Positions 1 to 11,600 of a DNA stretch of 64,000 bases are shown here, piece by piece. Below the pieces are notes generated by a model. That model did no database searches and was not told where the DNA came from. It saw only the letters and a program-made list of their open reading frames with translations. This DNA is from Lonicera japonica. Its lineage: Eukaryota > Streptophyta > Magnoliopsida > Dipsacales > Caprifoliaceae. Within the stretch, counting starts at the first letter, position 1. Each line of letters begins with the position of its first letter. A program made the translations under genes and the position numbers. The DNA is taken from contig CM038469.1 in assembly GCA_021464415.1 (NCBI GenBank), forward strand, positions 12,688,501 to 12,752,500, read 5' to 3'.

Positions 1-2944
1 GCTGTGAGCTCACTTCTAATTCGGTGAAAACAACGCGAGTTATTACACCTAAGTGCAGGTGATCGGTCAAGTAATAAATACTCGGTAAGTCCGAGGTCGA
101 TCCATGAGGAAGAGGGTAGTTCTTTGAGTTATGAATATTCCTTTCAAGAGAAAGATGGGAAAAATAAAGAGAAAATGAAATATGGAGAGAATGGAATAAA
201 AATCAAAAACTAAACTGACTAAGCTAATTATATAAAACATGCAAATAAAACTAATCCTAAAGGTAGTGAAATATTATTATGCAAAGGAATCTAAACTAGC
301 ATAACAAGAATATGGAATAAAGCTAAATAAAATAAACACTAAAAATAGTGTACGAAATTAATTAAATGCGTGAAAAACTTTAACTAAAATTAAGAATAAA
401 AAACGCTAGGGGTATCCATAAGTTTCAGGTAACACAACGGGCAATTCGGTGGACCGGAAATCCTTTTTTAATTAATGTTTCTTTAAAAATTAGGCTACTA
501 TCCATGAACTAATTAATCTCATAAACTTGTATCTTTCGCAATAATTCATGCGTGACATGAACTATACGTACTAATACTAATTATGGAATCAATTTGCATT
601 ACCTAATTTTACCGAAAACACTTGTTTATTAAAGTGAAATAGTGCTTAATACTACAAAATATTTTATTAAAAGTAAGTTTAGAAATATTAAGTAAAAATC
701 ATAATTTAATTCAAATATGTTAAAATATGATTGAAATCAAATTTAAATTAAAATGGGCGGTGGAAACACAAATTTGGCGAATTTGGTATCAAAAAGTAAG
801 GATTAAAACAAATACTAAAAACAGCGCGCTCTAGTTTGAAATCTAAAAGAATGCATAACTAATTAATTTAAAGAGTATAGACTGCTCTTTAAGTCAACCG
901 GTTAGGTTTTATCGCAAAAACAACAATTCAAAGTAGTTTGGTTCTTTTGTCGGAAAGATTTTATTAATTTTCTTATAAAAGTATGTGATTAGCATACTAG
1001 AATAATAATTTAATAAAAATAAGATTTATAATGACACTATTAACCTATAAAAAATTAATTATAATTAAATTCGGGTCTGAAAAATTATCGCGTCGACATA
1101 CATATTCTTTACGGACTCCTAACTAATGAACTAATTAGCCATAATTAAAGTAAACATGAAAATAATCTTAGAAATCATGAAAAATAGTAAAAACATACTT
1201 ATTAATGTAAAAAATCATATTTAAAAACTTTTGGCCTTGGATTTTTGTAATTCCGATTTAAAACAAAGATTTTACGACAAAAAAGATAAATAAACTTAAA
1301 ATCGATAAAAACTAAACAAAATTGACCTAAACCCTAATAATTCTTGAAAATCATATTCTTAATGATCAAGGATGAATCACATATGAAAAGCATGAAAAAA
1401 TTATAAACTATTTGAATATAAAACAAGAATCAAACATAAATCGATGAAAAATTGAAACACTGACAAAATATATCTATAACCCTAGAACCATCCCAAAAAA
1501 TATGGGTTTAAGGTTGATTCCAAAATATATGTGATCTCAAGTAACTAATCTATGAATCGCAAAGCAAACAAACAAATAAAAGTAATCGAATTGAAATAAA
1601 ACAAAAAACTAGGGTTTACCCGGAACGCGATTGAAACTTGAATTAAATGTTGATAATAGCAAAGTTCCAGCCTTAAAACATTATAAACAAACTAATCTAA
1701 CAATTTTTTAAGGAATTAAATAAGAAAACTCTCTAGTTTGATCGTCAAATACAGCGTAAAAGCTCCAAAGAAAATTACGGTGCTTTCAGCCTCTCTGTTA
1801 ATCGATTTTAAGTTGTTGCGTACCTTAAAATATGAGATATATGACTTTTTATATGGTACACAAGTGTCTCAAGTCGTGATTTTAATAACCCTTGAAGAAA
1901 CGGGTCGATACAGGATTTAAAATTAAATTTGGGCCTAAAATTAGGGTTCATTTCTTTATGATGGCCTCTTCTTTTACTCATAACTTTCTGCTCCAAGTTC
2001 CGATTGATGCACCATTTTTGCCTACGCATAGATAATTCAAAACTATACAACTTTTATTTCTAGAGATTTTTTCAAATTTTTAATGGATCAAAACTTTGAT
2101 TAGCTACAACTTTGAACTTCTTATGGCAATTCTTAATTTTTTTCAGAAACTTCAGGAATCGATTCAATTGAGCTTATTGTCTCTTGGAATCACTCTTGGA
2201 CACTTGCATTCACTTCATTCATGCTTGGAGACTTGCTTAATCTCTTCTTACTAGTGCTTTGGGGGTAGTTTACTGAGTTTTCTTTACCTCGGGCCTTTGG
2301 AATGGATATTGACTTCTTTTTCGGACATTTTTCATGCACTTTTCCGCATTCAACCTTTTTACCCACATCCAAACCTTAGTTGCTTAACCATTTCAGGCCT
2401 GTAAAATGACTTAGTAACATAGGAATACAATGCAATACCTTATTTTCACGCTTAAACTGAATTTATATGTAATTTCTAATTTTATGCAGTAACTAAAAGC
2501 TAATTAAGCCTTATTTAAGATATTAGAAATGAAATTTATGGGCTCAATCAACCTTGTTTTTATTAAATAAATTCAGGTATACAAGAGACGAATAATGTTA
2601 AAGAAACGACGGGTTCGGGGACGGTGTAAATTGCTCTAATACGAACTTATTTTTGTTATACACATGTTTATATGGTAAGCCACGGCTAGCCTAAGTTACT
2701 TTAGATGTTTAGTCACATGTTGATATGATTTTGTATATCTTTTGAATATGTACATATTTATTATATTTTCGTTATATATTATAATCATATCTATGAGTAT
2801 CAAATGGTTAATTGAAACGTGTTATATATTTTACCATGATTTATTATTTATATCAAACCCATTTTAGCTAGTCTAAAGTGAGTTAGTAACGCTCCAAGTC
2901 TTAATTACAAGTGTTACCTCTTTAATCAAGACGGGGGTGTTACA
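1..2944. repeat. Degenerate retrotransposon-like intergenic DNA
   Basis: No gene is recognisable here. The stretch is AT-rich and its open frames are short and random. It ends at 2932-2944 with GGGGGTGTTACA, the form of terminus often seen at the 3' end of plant Ty3/gypsy LTRs (TG...CA). The beginning (1-110) shares the words GCTGTGAGCTCAC with 6391. No matching TGTAACACC start or target duplication was found, so this is at most the remains of an old LTR. Confidence 0.3.
2560..2944 (+). repeat. Dispersed repeat, copy 1 (LTR-end-like)
   Basis: A diverged direct copy of 6405-6800. Shared landmarks in the same order are an 'aattcaggtat-caagagacg' block, a 'ttatatggtaagccacggctagc' type block, and a 'tagctagtctaaagt' block near the end. 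Two copies in one intergenic region, with a GGTGTTACA ending here, suggest LTR fragments of one family. Confidence 0.45.
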
Positions 2945-3369
2945 TGGCCAGTTTGAGGGTAGGTCTTAATTACAGGTGTTACCCCGTTTTAATTAACGAT
3001 TTGAGGGTAATGGCGAAAAATGTGGTCGCCTTCGGCCTCCAAAAGTTTGAACATTTTAGGTGCTCCCAAATTTTTTTGTCTATCTATATATATCATGTTA
3101 TATAAAAATATAAAAGCACATTTATATATTATAAAAGCTCAATATTTATACGTAAAAAAGTGAACTTAAATAACAAAAGCTTACATATATTAACCATTTT
3201 AACACTTAAAATAATAAATTATTGGAATTTATTTTAAATGTTTAATTAATAGTATTTTAGTTTTACATTAATAGTGTTAATGGGGTCCATTTTCAAAGTG
3301 CGCCTTGGGCCACTGAAACTTTTTAACCGGCTCTGACCCTAGCCCATTAAGTGCTTTACCTTGGGCCAA

Positions 3370-3715
3370 GACATTATACGCTTTATTGAAATGAATTTCG
3401 GGAAAAGCTAGCTATATCCAATCATGGTTCGTAGACAATAGGTAGCTTGCTTCCAAGTAGGCTTGGCCATGGGGAATCAAGAGATCTTTTGCCAATGCTA
3501 ACTTGGATCTCGGGTGACGAAATAAGGTGTCAAAATCAACGAGCAGTCTCAGTCTAATTTAGCTTTAGTCGATAGGCTAACAATAAGCTTGGGTTTAACG
3601 AAATGTTTACCAAGTGCGAAGGAAAAGGCATTTGCCACTTAAGCTATATGCGGGGGAACTCGCATGTGCAGTTCCTAGGGCAGAGAGCTAATAGGAGCCA
3701 TCCATCCCAATAGTG
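3370..3715 (+). other. Possible organellar insert with a group II intron tail
   Basis: Base composition changes here from very AT-rich to mixed. At about 3636-3680 the sequence can fold as a hairpin of the group II intron domain V type: GCGGGGGAACTCGC, then a GTTC-containing 3' strand. The upstream text also lacks the low-complexity look of its neighbours. I infer a nuclear copy of mitochondrial DNA carrying the end of a group II intron, but I could not match it to a named intron. Confidence 0.3.
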
Positions 3716-5150
3716 TATATTTGGAGCTTAATAATATATTAAATTATGTGCTTGGTGAGTATGTAGAGTTTGATTGAAAGACCCACTAATATAATAAAGA
3801 CTGACCAATGTTGCTTCTACTATGTCATTTGGTATAGTAATTTGCTCATTTAAATTAAATTGGAACGTTCCTCCCAATCAAGAGTACTTCATTTAATGAC
3901 ATATTTGCTGGAAACGATCTTTCTATGCGATTCTCTTTTTTCTTTCTCTATTTTTGTTTTGTTTCAAATGTAGGGCTTCGAATTTAGGTTTAATTTGCTT
4001 AATATCTAACTTTTAACTTTGAATTTTGCATCTCTCCACTACTACCTTTTCCTAGTGAGAAGAACCCAAGTATTTATCAATATTTGTTTTTCTCCTGAAC
4101 CTTAATTGGGGGAATTTAAAATACATAGCAGTAAATGTAAAAATTGAGTTTGATTATTCTGATAGCTAGAGATGAAATGGGTTTCTAAAAAAAATGAAAT
4201 AAAAATGTGGGTTTGGCTTATTTTGGATTTTTAGCTAACAGAGAGAGGAGACACATTGTTGTGAGTTTTATATGAGAGTAATTGTGCGAATTTGATGGTG
4301 TGCAAAGGGGTAATTTTGTAGCTTTTTATTATTATTATTATTATTTATTTGGGGTATTATTTTTAAGGCAGAGATAATCGAGCCTTCTGAAAATTTGACA
4401 TGAAATTGATAGATTCATATCTTGAATTTGTTCATTGTTGATTGCTAGTCCAATTTTGTTGATGAAGATAGAGATGGGAATATAAAAAACGATGAAAAGA
4501 GAGAGACATGTTGAGGATGCTTCGTTGATGATGGAGGAAACTTGGTGGTGCTTCGTTGAGAAAGAAAGAGCAGGAATGATGATAGAGCTCAGTGTTGTTG
4601 AGTGAGCGAGAAATGATAAATTCGTAGAAAGAAGATGAGAGCGAGTTTTGGAGGATTTGAATTTTTTTTAAACAACTGGCTTGTTTGGATGGGTATATAT
4701 GTAGAGAGAGAAAATAAAGTTTGTATATATGTATGTATATAAAATCTAGGTATGTGTATATATAGAGAGACAACAATGAAAAATGATTATGTATATCTAT
4801 AAATCTTTAAATCTGGGTATGCTTATATATAGAGAAATAAAATGAAAACATTATAGACGTTATACACCATTACTTAATTATAATACCTTGTAATGTAATT
4901 AGTGTAATTTAGAAACATATTAATCTCGATTAAGTGAAATTTTTGAAGAGTTTAGAAATTTTGGTTGAGCATGGACCAAATTGTAAAGTTGCAAAAGTTC
5001 AGGATTAAAGTAATAAAGTTATGAAACTTCAGGGTTAAATGACGTAATTAAGCCAAAACTTTGATTTTTTCATTAACCACCAACTTGCCCCATTCCATTT
5101 AATCTTCAACTTTCTTCCATTTAATCTTGGTGGCCGAGAGACAGAAAAAC
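3716..5150. other. Intergenic, no gene seen
   Basis: AT-rich unique-looking DNA. A short ATT microsatellite lies at about 4327-4350. The longest open frame (minus strand, 4432-4776) is low-complexity Tyr/Ile/Ser-rich sequence and lacks any recognised motif. Confidence 0.5.
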
Positions 5151-6850
5151 AAAAGATATTAAGTACGAAGCTTTTTTTGTATAAATTGGTCATCAAAATT
5201 CTATCGAATCGAGTCGAGCCTTAAGAAAAAGTTATTTTATACGTCGAAGGATACGTAGGAGTATAAAATTTTAGAGTTGTACTGATTATCAACTCAAATT
5301 TTATTCTTTGTAGTTAAATATTTTGAGGTAGGGGTTTAAATATTTTTAAAACCTGATAATATGATTTTATTCTATATAAATCATTATATTTTAATTGTCT
5401 TTGTTTTAAGAATTATTATATGATGAAGATGATGATGTTTTATGATTTATAAAGTCATGAGCATGTGATTTGAAGTAAGATATGCCATTATACTTGATAT
5501 AGTTTTGTTATTTGATATACATGAGATATCCCTTGGATGTATAAATGTTGTATATTGATGAAATTGATTAATTGATGAATTATATATATTAAGGGACATG
5601 TATAGAGATTTGTTGTAGTTATATAGCATAAGTTGTTTCAAATATTCATTTATTAGCATGTTATGCATATTGTGCATCGTAATTGTGTCAACCGGATTCT
5701 TGGAGACCTTTCGGCAAGCTCGAACTATTTTTATGGTCTATCATGTAGGCATATATCTTGTATCTATTGTGCGAAAAGCTTTTTATGTCTATTATATCAT
5801 TCTGGGATGTGATATAATCCCGTGACGGATCCAATTATGATTTTTACTGTGGCCCTTCGATGATGAAGAGAATATGTATTGACCAGTGCTTGTCGATGTG
5901 AAAATAAGTAGGGCTCAGTGTCATTGGGTTAAAAATCCTTAAACTCCCGAGGAACAGCAATGAGGTCGGTTGTCTAGAGTCAACGGTGAGTAACCTAAAA
6001 ATTTAAATCTCAGCAAAGCACTTATGATTCTGTGATATGATATGAATGGACATGTGGTCCAATTCTATTATGATATGATGATGATCCTTTATGGGCCGAA
6101 TGATGTTATATCATGATTATGTTCGATTTATTCTCTGGGGCGGTCAGGCCCATTCTTATTCTTATGATTATGGTTCGGCCCAACTTCGGTATCTCTTGGG
6201 GGCGGTCACACCCATTGTTATTATTATTATTATGATTCGGTTCGGTATTATCTCGGTATAATGGTTGACACAAGGGAGGTAATCTGCATATGCACATGCA
6301 TGCATTGTTTTATCGGTTAAACCATGATTTATGATTAAATAGTTAATTACGTTTTGTACGTAATATTGCCTGTTATATCCCCCTACTAAGCTGTGAGCTC
6401 ACCCTATTTTATGTAAACAATTCAGGTATTCAGGAGACGGATAAGTCAGAAGAAGCGATTGGGTCGAGAACAAAGTAGATAACCTCTGATACCGACTAAT
6501 TTTTATTGTATATGTGTGTATATGGCAAGTCACGGCTAGCTTGAGTTATTGTTTACTTTGTAATACTTGTTGACCTGGTGTGTATACCTCTCAGATTACA
6601 TCTATGTGTATAGATGTATATTACACTCATGTTTTATATTATTGCTCACAACATGAGAATCAGGACTGCTTATTCCATGCGTTGTGATTTTCTTGAATTT
6701 ATTGTTTTATTATTTATTTTAGACATACTTTAGCTCGTCTAAGGTAGTTTAATAATGTTGTAGGTTTTAATTACATGTTTATCCTACTAATTAGAAGTTA
6801 TGTCAATGTATTTTAAATTCACATGTTACATACTTATATTAAAAAAACGA
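5150..6850 (+). repeat. LTR-like dispersed repeat, copy 2
   Basis: Contains the second copy (6391-6800) of the repeat at 2560-2944, including the CTACTAAGCTGTGAGCTCAC block at 6384-6403. Upstream, 5690-6300 carries imperfect internal repetition around ggcggtcaggccc / ggcggtcacaccc and a TTA microsatellite (6218-6232). The organisation resembles a degenerate plant gypsy LTR, but neither end is preserved and no coding region of an element is attached. Confidence 0.35.
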
Positions 6851-7027
6851 AAATTTCAATATAACATTAAATATAAAAAAAAATATAAGAGTTAATTTTT
6901 TTGATTTACGGTAGTTTTAACACGAGGCATAGGAGCAAGGGTTAACCTTTTCCATAAATCAGATGTAACCATGTGGACAAGAACCATGCAACATGGACCA
7001 CCTATTAGCTAAGATTTTTTTATTTTT

Positions 7028-7330
7028 TTTGGTTCTGAATTGGCTAAGGTGGCGTTTAATAAAAAAACTGAAAAGTGAAAGTGAAAATGAAAACTGAAAA
7101 CTGATAATTGAAAAAGCTGTTTGTTTAGTTCTGAAAACTGTATTTGAAAAAATGTTGTTTGTTTGAATATAAGACATCTGAAAATTGAAATTTTTTTAGT
7201 ATAATAATTTTGCCCTTATTATTTTATTTTAATCACATGATTCTAAATGAAAATAAGAAACATTATATAATTTAAATCCTTGAACTAAGTATAATAGTTT
7301 TATAAGTTTCGGAGAGCTAATGTATGTGTA
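7028..7330 (+). mobile_element. MITE-like repeat, copy 1
   Basis: Begins with GGTGGCGTTTAATAAAA and continues with repeated 'ctgaaaactgaaaa' blocks and GTTTGTTTAGTTCTGAAAACT. The same order of words recurs at 7967-8262 in the same orientation. The right end is not clear. Confidence 0.45.
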
Positions 7331-7553
7331 TGTATATCTCATTTACACATCATGTCATGTGAATTTTCAGAGAGTTGATCAAAACGAAGTGGGGGTTGTT
7401 TATTAGCAAAGGGCAAATGAGCTGATCAAACAATTATGGGGTTAAATGAATAACTGAGGGTGGAAAAATATTCCCACCAGAATTACTGACCTAGGTAGAG
7501 AGGTACAGGGCTGTAAAATTGCGGTTGGTGATGGTGGAGGAGAAGGAGAATGA

Positions 7554-7736
7554 GGAGGAGGAGGAGGTGGTGGTGGATGCAGTGGTTATGGAGGTGGTTT
7601 CGGTGGTGTACGTGGTGGTTATGGAGGTGTAGGCGGTTGTTGTAGTGGAGCCGGTGGTGGTTGTGGCAGTGGTGGCGACGGCGGTAGCGGTGGTTGTGGA
7701 GGCTACTATGTAATTTTGTTAAAAGAAAGAGAGTAA
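7554..7736 (+). pseudogene. Glycine-rich protein-like reading frame without a start
   Basis: Immediately after a TGA at 7551, a frame runs to a TAA at 7734-7736. It encodes about 60 residues, mostly Gly with regular Cys, Tyr and Ser: GGGFGGVRGGYGG-type repeats, then GCGSGGDGGSGGCGGYY. This composition matches plant glycine-rich proteins, but there is no in-frame ATG, signal peptide or upstream coding exon. It may be a captured fragment, or simply a GGN simple repeat that happens to stay open. It lies between two MITE copies. Confidence 0.25.
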
Positions 7737-7966
7737 AGTAAACATTTTACACATTTTAAAATTAAGTTTCAGATTAAAGTGGCAAAGTTGACACTTAAAA
7801 TTTTGGATGAAAATTTTAAGTTTTAAGTCGTAAAAATTAAGTAACAACTTAATTTTTTGAGTTGCTAAACAACTTTTCTAACCACTTAAATCTAAAAATT
7901 TTAAGTTTTTATATTTAAGTAGCAAATTAAGTTGGCAAGTGAACAACCCCTAAGATTAATTTAGGT

Positions 7967-8262
7967 AGCGTTTGATAAAACAACTAAAAAATGAAAACTG
8001 AACTGAAAATTGAAACTGAAACTGAAACTGAAAAAACTGTTTGTTTACTTCTGAAAACTGTATTTAAAAAAATATTTTTTATTTGAATATAACATATCTA
8101 AAAACTGAATTTTATTTAATATGACAATTTTAATCTTACTAATTTATTTAAATCATACGTAAAATAAAAAACAAAGAAGATAAAATAGATATTTTATAAT
8201 ATAATATTTAAAATTTTTAAGTTTAAATAACAAAATATTTAAAATTTTTATCAAACAAATGA
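7967..8262 (+). mobile_element. MITE-like repeat, copy 2
   Basis: Terminal inverted repeats are visible: left GTAGCGTTTGATAAAAC, right TTTTTATCAAACAAATGAC. About 300 bp, AT-rich, no coding capacity. It lies 386 bp upstream of the CRK start codon and could form part of its promoter region. Confidence 0.5.
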
Positions 8263-8381
8263 CTTTAAAACCACTTGAATTTCAAAATTTGGCTAAAACA
8301 ATCGATCCCTTGCTTCCCAATCGTATCATCTCAATTAACAAACCATTTTTCATTTATAAAAATGATTTTAGTTTTGACATA

Positions 8382-8408
8382 TTATTATTATTATTATTAT
8401 TATTATTG
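8382..8408 (+). repeat. (TTA)n microsatellite in the CRK 5' region
   Basis: Nine TTA/ATT units in a row, followed by a pyrimidine-rich leader (about 8450-8640) typical of a plant 5' UTR before the ATG at 8648. No clear TATA box could be chosen. Confidence 0.8.
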
Positions 8409-8647
8409 AATTTAATATTCTCGACAAAAGCGAACTCATCGTCGTTTAGCTTTTATCCTCCATCTACACACTATACACTCATAGATCTATGTTCCCTCTT
8501 TCTCTTTCAAACTCCTTCACCTCCAAAATTCAGCCAAAAAAATTGCCATACTCAAATTCTCTGATTCAATGCTCCCACTCTAATCTAGGATTTTAATTTC
8601 ATTGGGCTTGGGAAGGAAAAAAGGTAAAGTAAAATCCCCCACAATTA

Positions 8648-11600
8648 ATGGGTATTTGCACTTCCAAACCCTCCCCAGAACCTTATCTTTCCGATCATGA
8701 CAACGACCCAACTCCGGCTAATAGTAATGCCGGCGAAAACCATAATACCCATCAAGAGAAAAAGAAGAAAGAAGAGTTGGAAATAGGTAAAAAATCGCCA
8801 TTTTTTCCGTTCTACAGTCCTAGCCCAGCACACTATCTCTTCTCGAAGAAATCTCCGGCGACGGGGAAATCTCCGGCGACTGGGAAATCCCCGGCGAGGT
8901 TCTTCAAGAGGCCGTTCCCGCCGCCGTCTCCGGCGAAGCACATCCGGTCGCTTCTGGCACGGCGGCATGGGTCTGTGAAGCCGAATGAGGCGGCGATACC
9001 GGAGGGGCAAGAGCCGGCGGAGGGTGGTGGTGGTGGGTTGGATAAGAATTTTGGGTTTTCCAAGAATTTTGGGAATAAGTATGAGATTGGGGAGGAAGTA
9101 GGGAGAGGGCATTTTGGTTATACTTGTAAGGCTAAGTTCAAGAAAGGTGAGCTTAAGGGACAAGAAGTTGCTGTTAAGGTCATACCTAAAGCTAAGGTTT
9201 GTTTGACATTTGAAACTCTTAATTTTCACTATTTCATGGTTAAGTAATGTGTGATCTGTGTTATTTTTGTATTTCTATGAATTGCGTTTTAGTGGGTGTT
9301 GTTGATATTGACTAGATCTGCAGGTATAATAATTAATTTTGGTCTTTTGAAGTGATGATGATCATGGGATGAATATATAATTTTGTTTAATTGGTCTCTA
9401 TACAATATTTGGTATATATATGTGACAGTGTAAAGGGTCACTGATTCATTAAGAACTTCCATGAATGGCAGCTGAATTTCTGAGAAATATATTAGACCAC
9501 TTCTATACTCGTTGATCTTGAAATTTTGGTTATAAATGGCACTTCGGATTAACGGTGGAAATTTTGTAGGTGAATTGACAAATTCTTAGGTTATGTTAGG
9601 AGCAGAAAGTCAAAAACTTAGTTTCTCCATTCTTGATATTTTGTTCTATGATCTAGGCCAAATGCTTCCTGGAGCTTGATTGGATTCAGAATAATCCAAT
9701 TTTAGTCAACCCGAATTAGTTGGGATTTTGATTATTCGCAAGTTCAGTATAGTTAGATCATCCCGGGTGTTGACTTAAAAATCAATGATGCGCCTTTGTA
9801 GTCTTCTATTAGGTAACTTCTGTTTTTCTGGATGCCAAAAGGGATAGAGCCAAAAAATTTCCATTTCCATTTCTTTTTTCCAAAGGAAAATGAAAGAAAA
9901 GGACAAGGTTGACTTTTATTCTGTAAGTTCTATATTTTCTTTATTGATAAAAGTCCCGTCAAAGATACCAAAATGTCTGGATAATATGTTTGTTATTTTC
10001 TAAATAAGTTATCATTTGTTTTTTCCTAGATGACCACGGCTATAGCTATTGAGGATGTGAGAAGGGAGGTGAAAATTTTGAGAGCTTTGACAGGACATAA
10101 CAATCTAGTACAATTTTATGATGCATTTGAAGACCATGAGAATGTGTACATTGTGATGGAGTAAGTTCTGATATTGACCCTTAATTTCTTTACGTCATTA
10201 TTAATTTTTTTTTGGTAAATACATTATTATTGTTATTTTACTTTCTAGTTGGTTAATTGTATTATCCCACCCGATTTAGCGTGCTTTTATGATTGCAACT
10301 CATTTCTCAGGTTATGCGAAGGAGGGGAGCTTTTGGATAGAATACTTTCAAGGTATTTTCATTTCTGTTAGCTACGTTAAAGAACTTTAACTTTGCTTTT
10401 GGATAGAATACTTTCAAGGTATTGTTATTATTGTTAGCTACATTAAAGAACTTTGGTTCCCTGTTCAACCAAAAGAAAATATTTAAGGAGATAGTTTCTC
10501 TTTTCCTTGGTAGTTAATGGTATATGAAGTAGTCATATTTTGCCCTGCAGAGGTGGCAGATACACGGAAGATGATGCCAAGGCTGTGATGGTACAAATAT
10601 TGAAAGTTGTAGCATTTTGCCACCTTCAGGGTGTTGTACATCGGGATCTTAAGCCCGAGGTGAGGGATTTTTTTTTCAAGCTCTATTATCTCATCTGTGA
10701 GTTGGATTTGAAAACCCACTGAACTGCTTCATTATAAATGTCATCTCTTCATTATAATGGGTGGATGAGGATAATGTGTTATGTTCGACATATAATCTGT
10801 TCAGCAATATTTGTAGGAATAATCATGTATTTTCTTATAGTCTTGATATTTGTGATTATTTGTTTTTTTGCCTGGAATCTTATCTAACTTCAGCTAATTG
10901 CTGGATCAGAATTTTTTGTTTACATCCAAGGATGAAGACTCGCAACTCAAGGCCATCGATTTTGGGTTGTCAGATTTTGTCAAGCCAGGTTCTCTCTCAT
11001 CCCATATCCGAGTTACCTTCAAGTGCACGTTGTTAGCACTAGCTCTCTTGCTACTTTATCAATTGTTATTGCAACCTCATTGTAATCACCTTTCTAGCAA
11101 TGACGTAATTTTTGGTTTTCTGCAAATGCATTCTCGTGATACTGTTATTGTTGCTTAATCTCTGCTGCATTCTTTACAAACTTACTGAATTTGACTTGGC
11201 TATGGTCAAGTCCCTTGTTTCACATGCCCCCCTCTCTCTCTATATATGAAATCAGTCGATTTTTTAATCATATTGATTGATTTGCAGATGAGAAGCTAAA
11301 TGACATAGTGGGCAGTGCGTATTATGTGGCACCTGAAGTTTTACATAGATCTTACAGTACAGAGGCTGATGTATGGAGTATTGGTGTAATAGCGTATATT
11401 TTATTATGTGGGAGCCGTCCATTTTGGGCTCGAACTGAGTCGGGGATATTTAGAGCCGTTTTAAAAGCGGATCCAAGTTTTGAGGAATTACCCTGGCCTT
11501 CTCTATCTTCTGAGGCGAAAGACTTTGTCAAACTTCTATTGAACAAAGACCCAAGGAAAAGAATGACTGCTGCTCAAGCCTTGAGTGAGTTTATATCATC

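Noticed and set aside
7559..7700. Expressed glycine-rich protein gene
   Set aside because: No start codon in the glycine frame and no promoter or signal peptide; kept only as a low-confidence fragment.
8645..9229. 194-aa minus-strand frame over CRK exon 1
   Set aside because: A shadow of the real exon; Arg-rich from reversed Pro/Gly codons.
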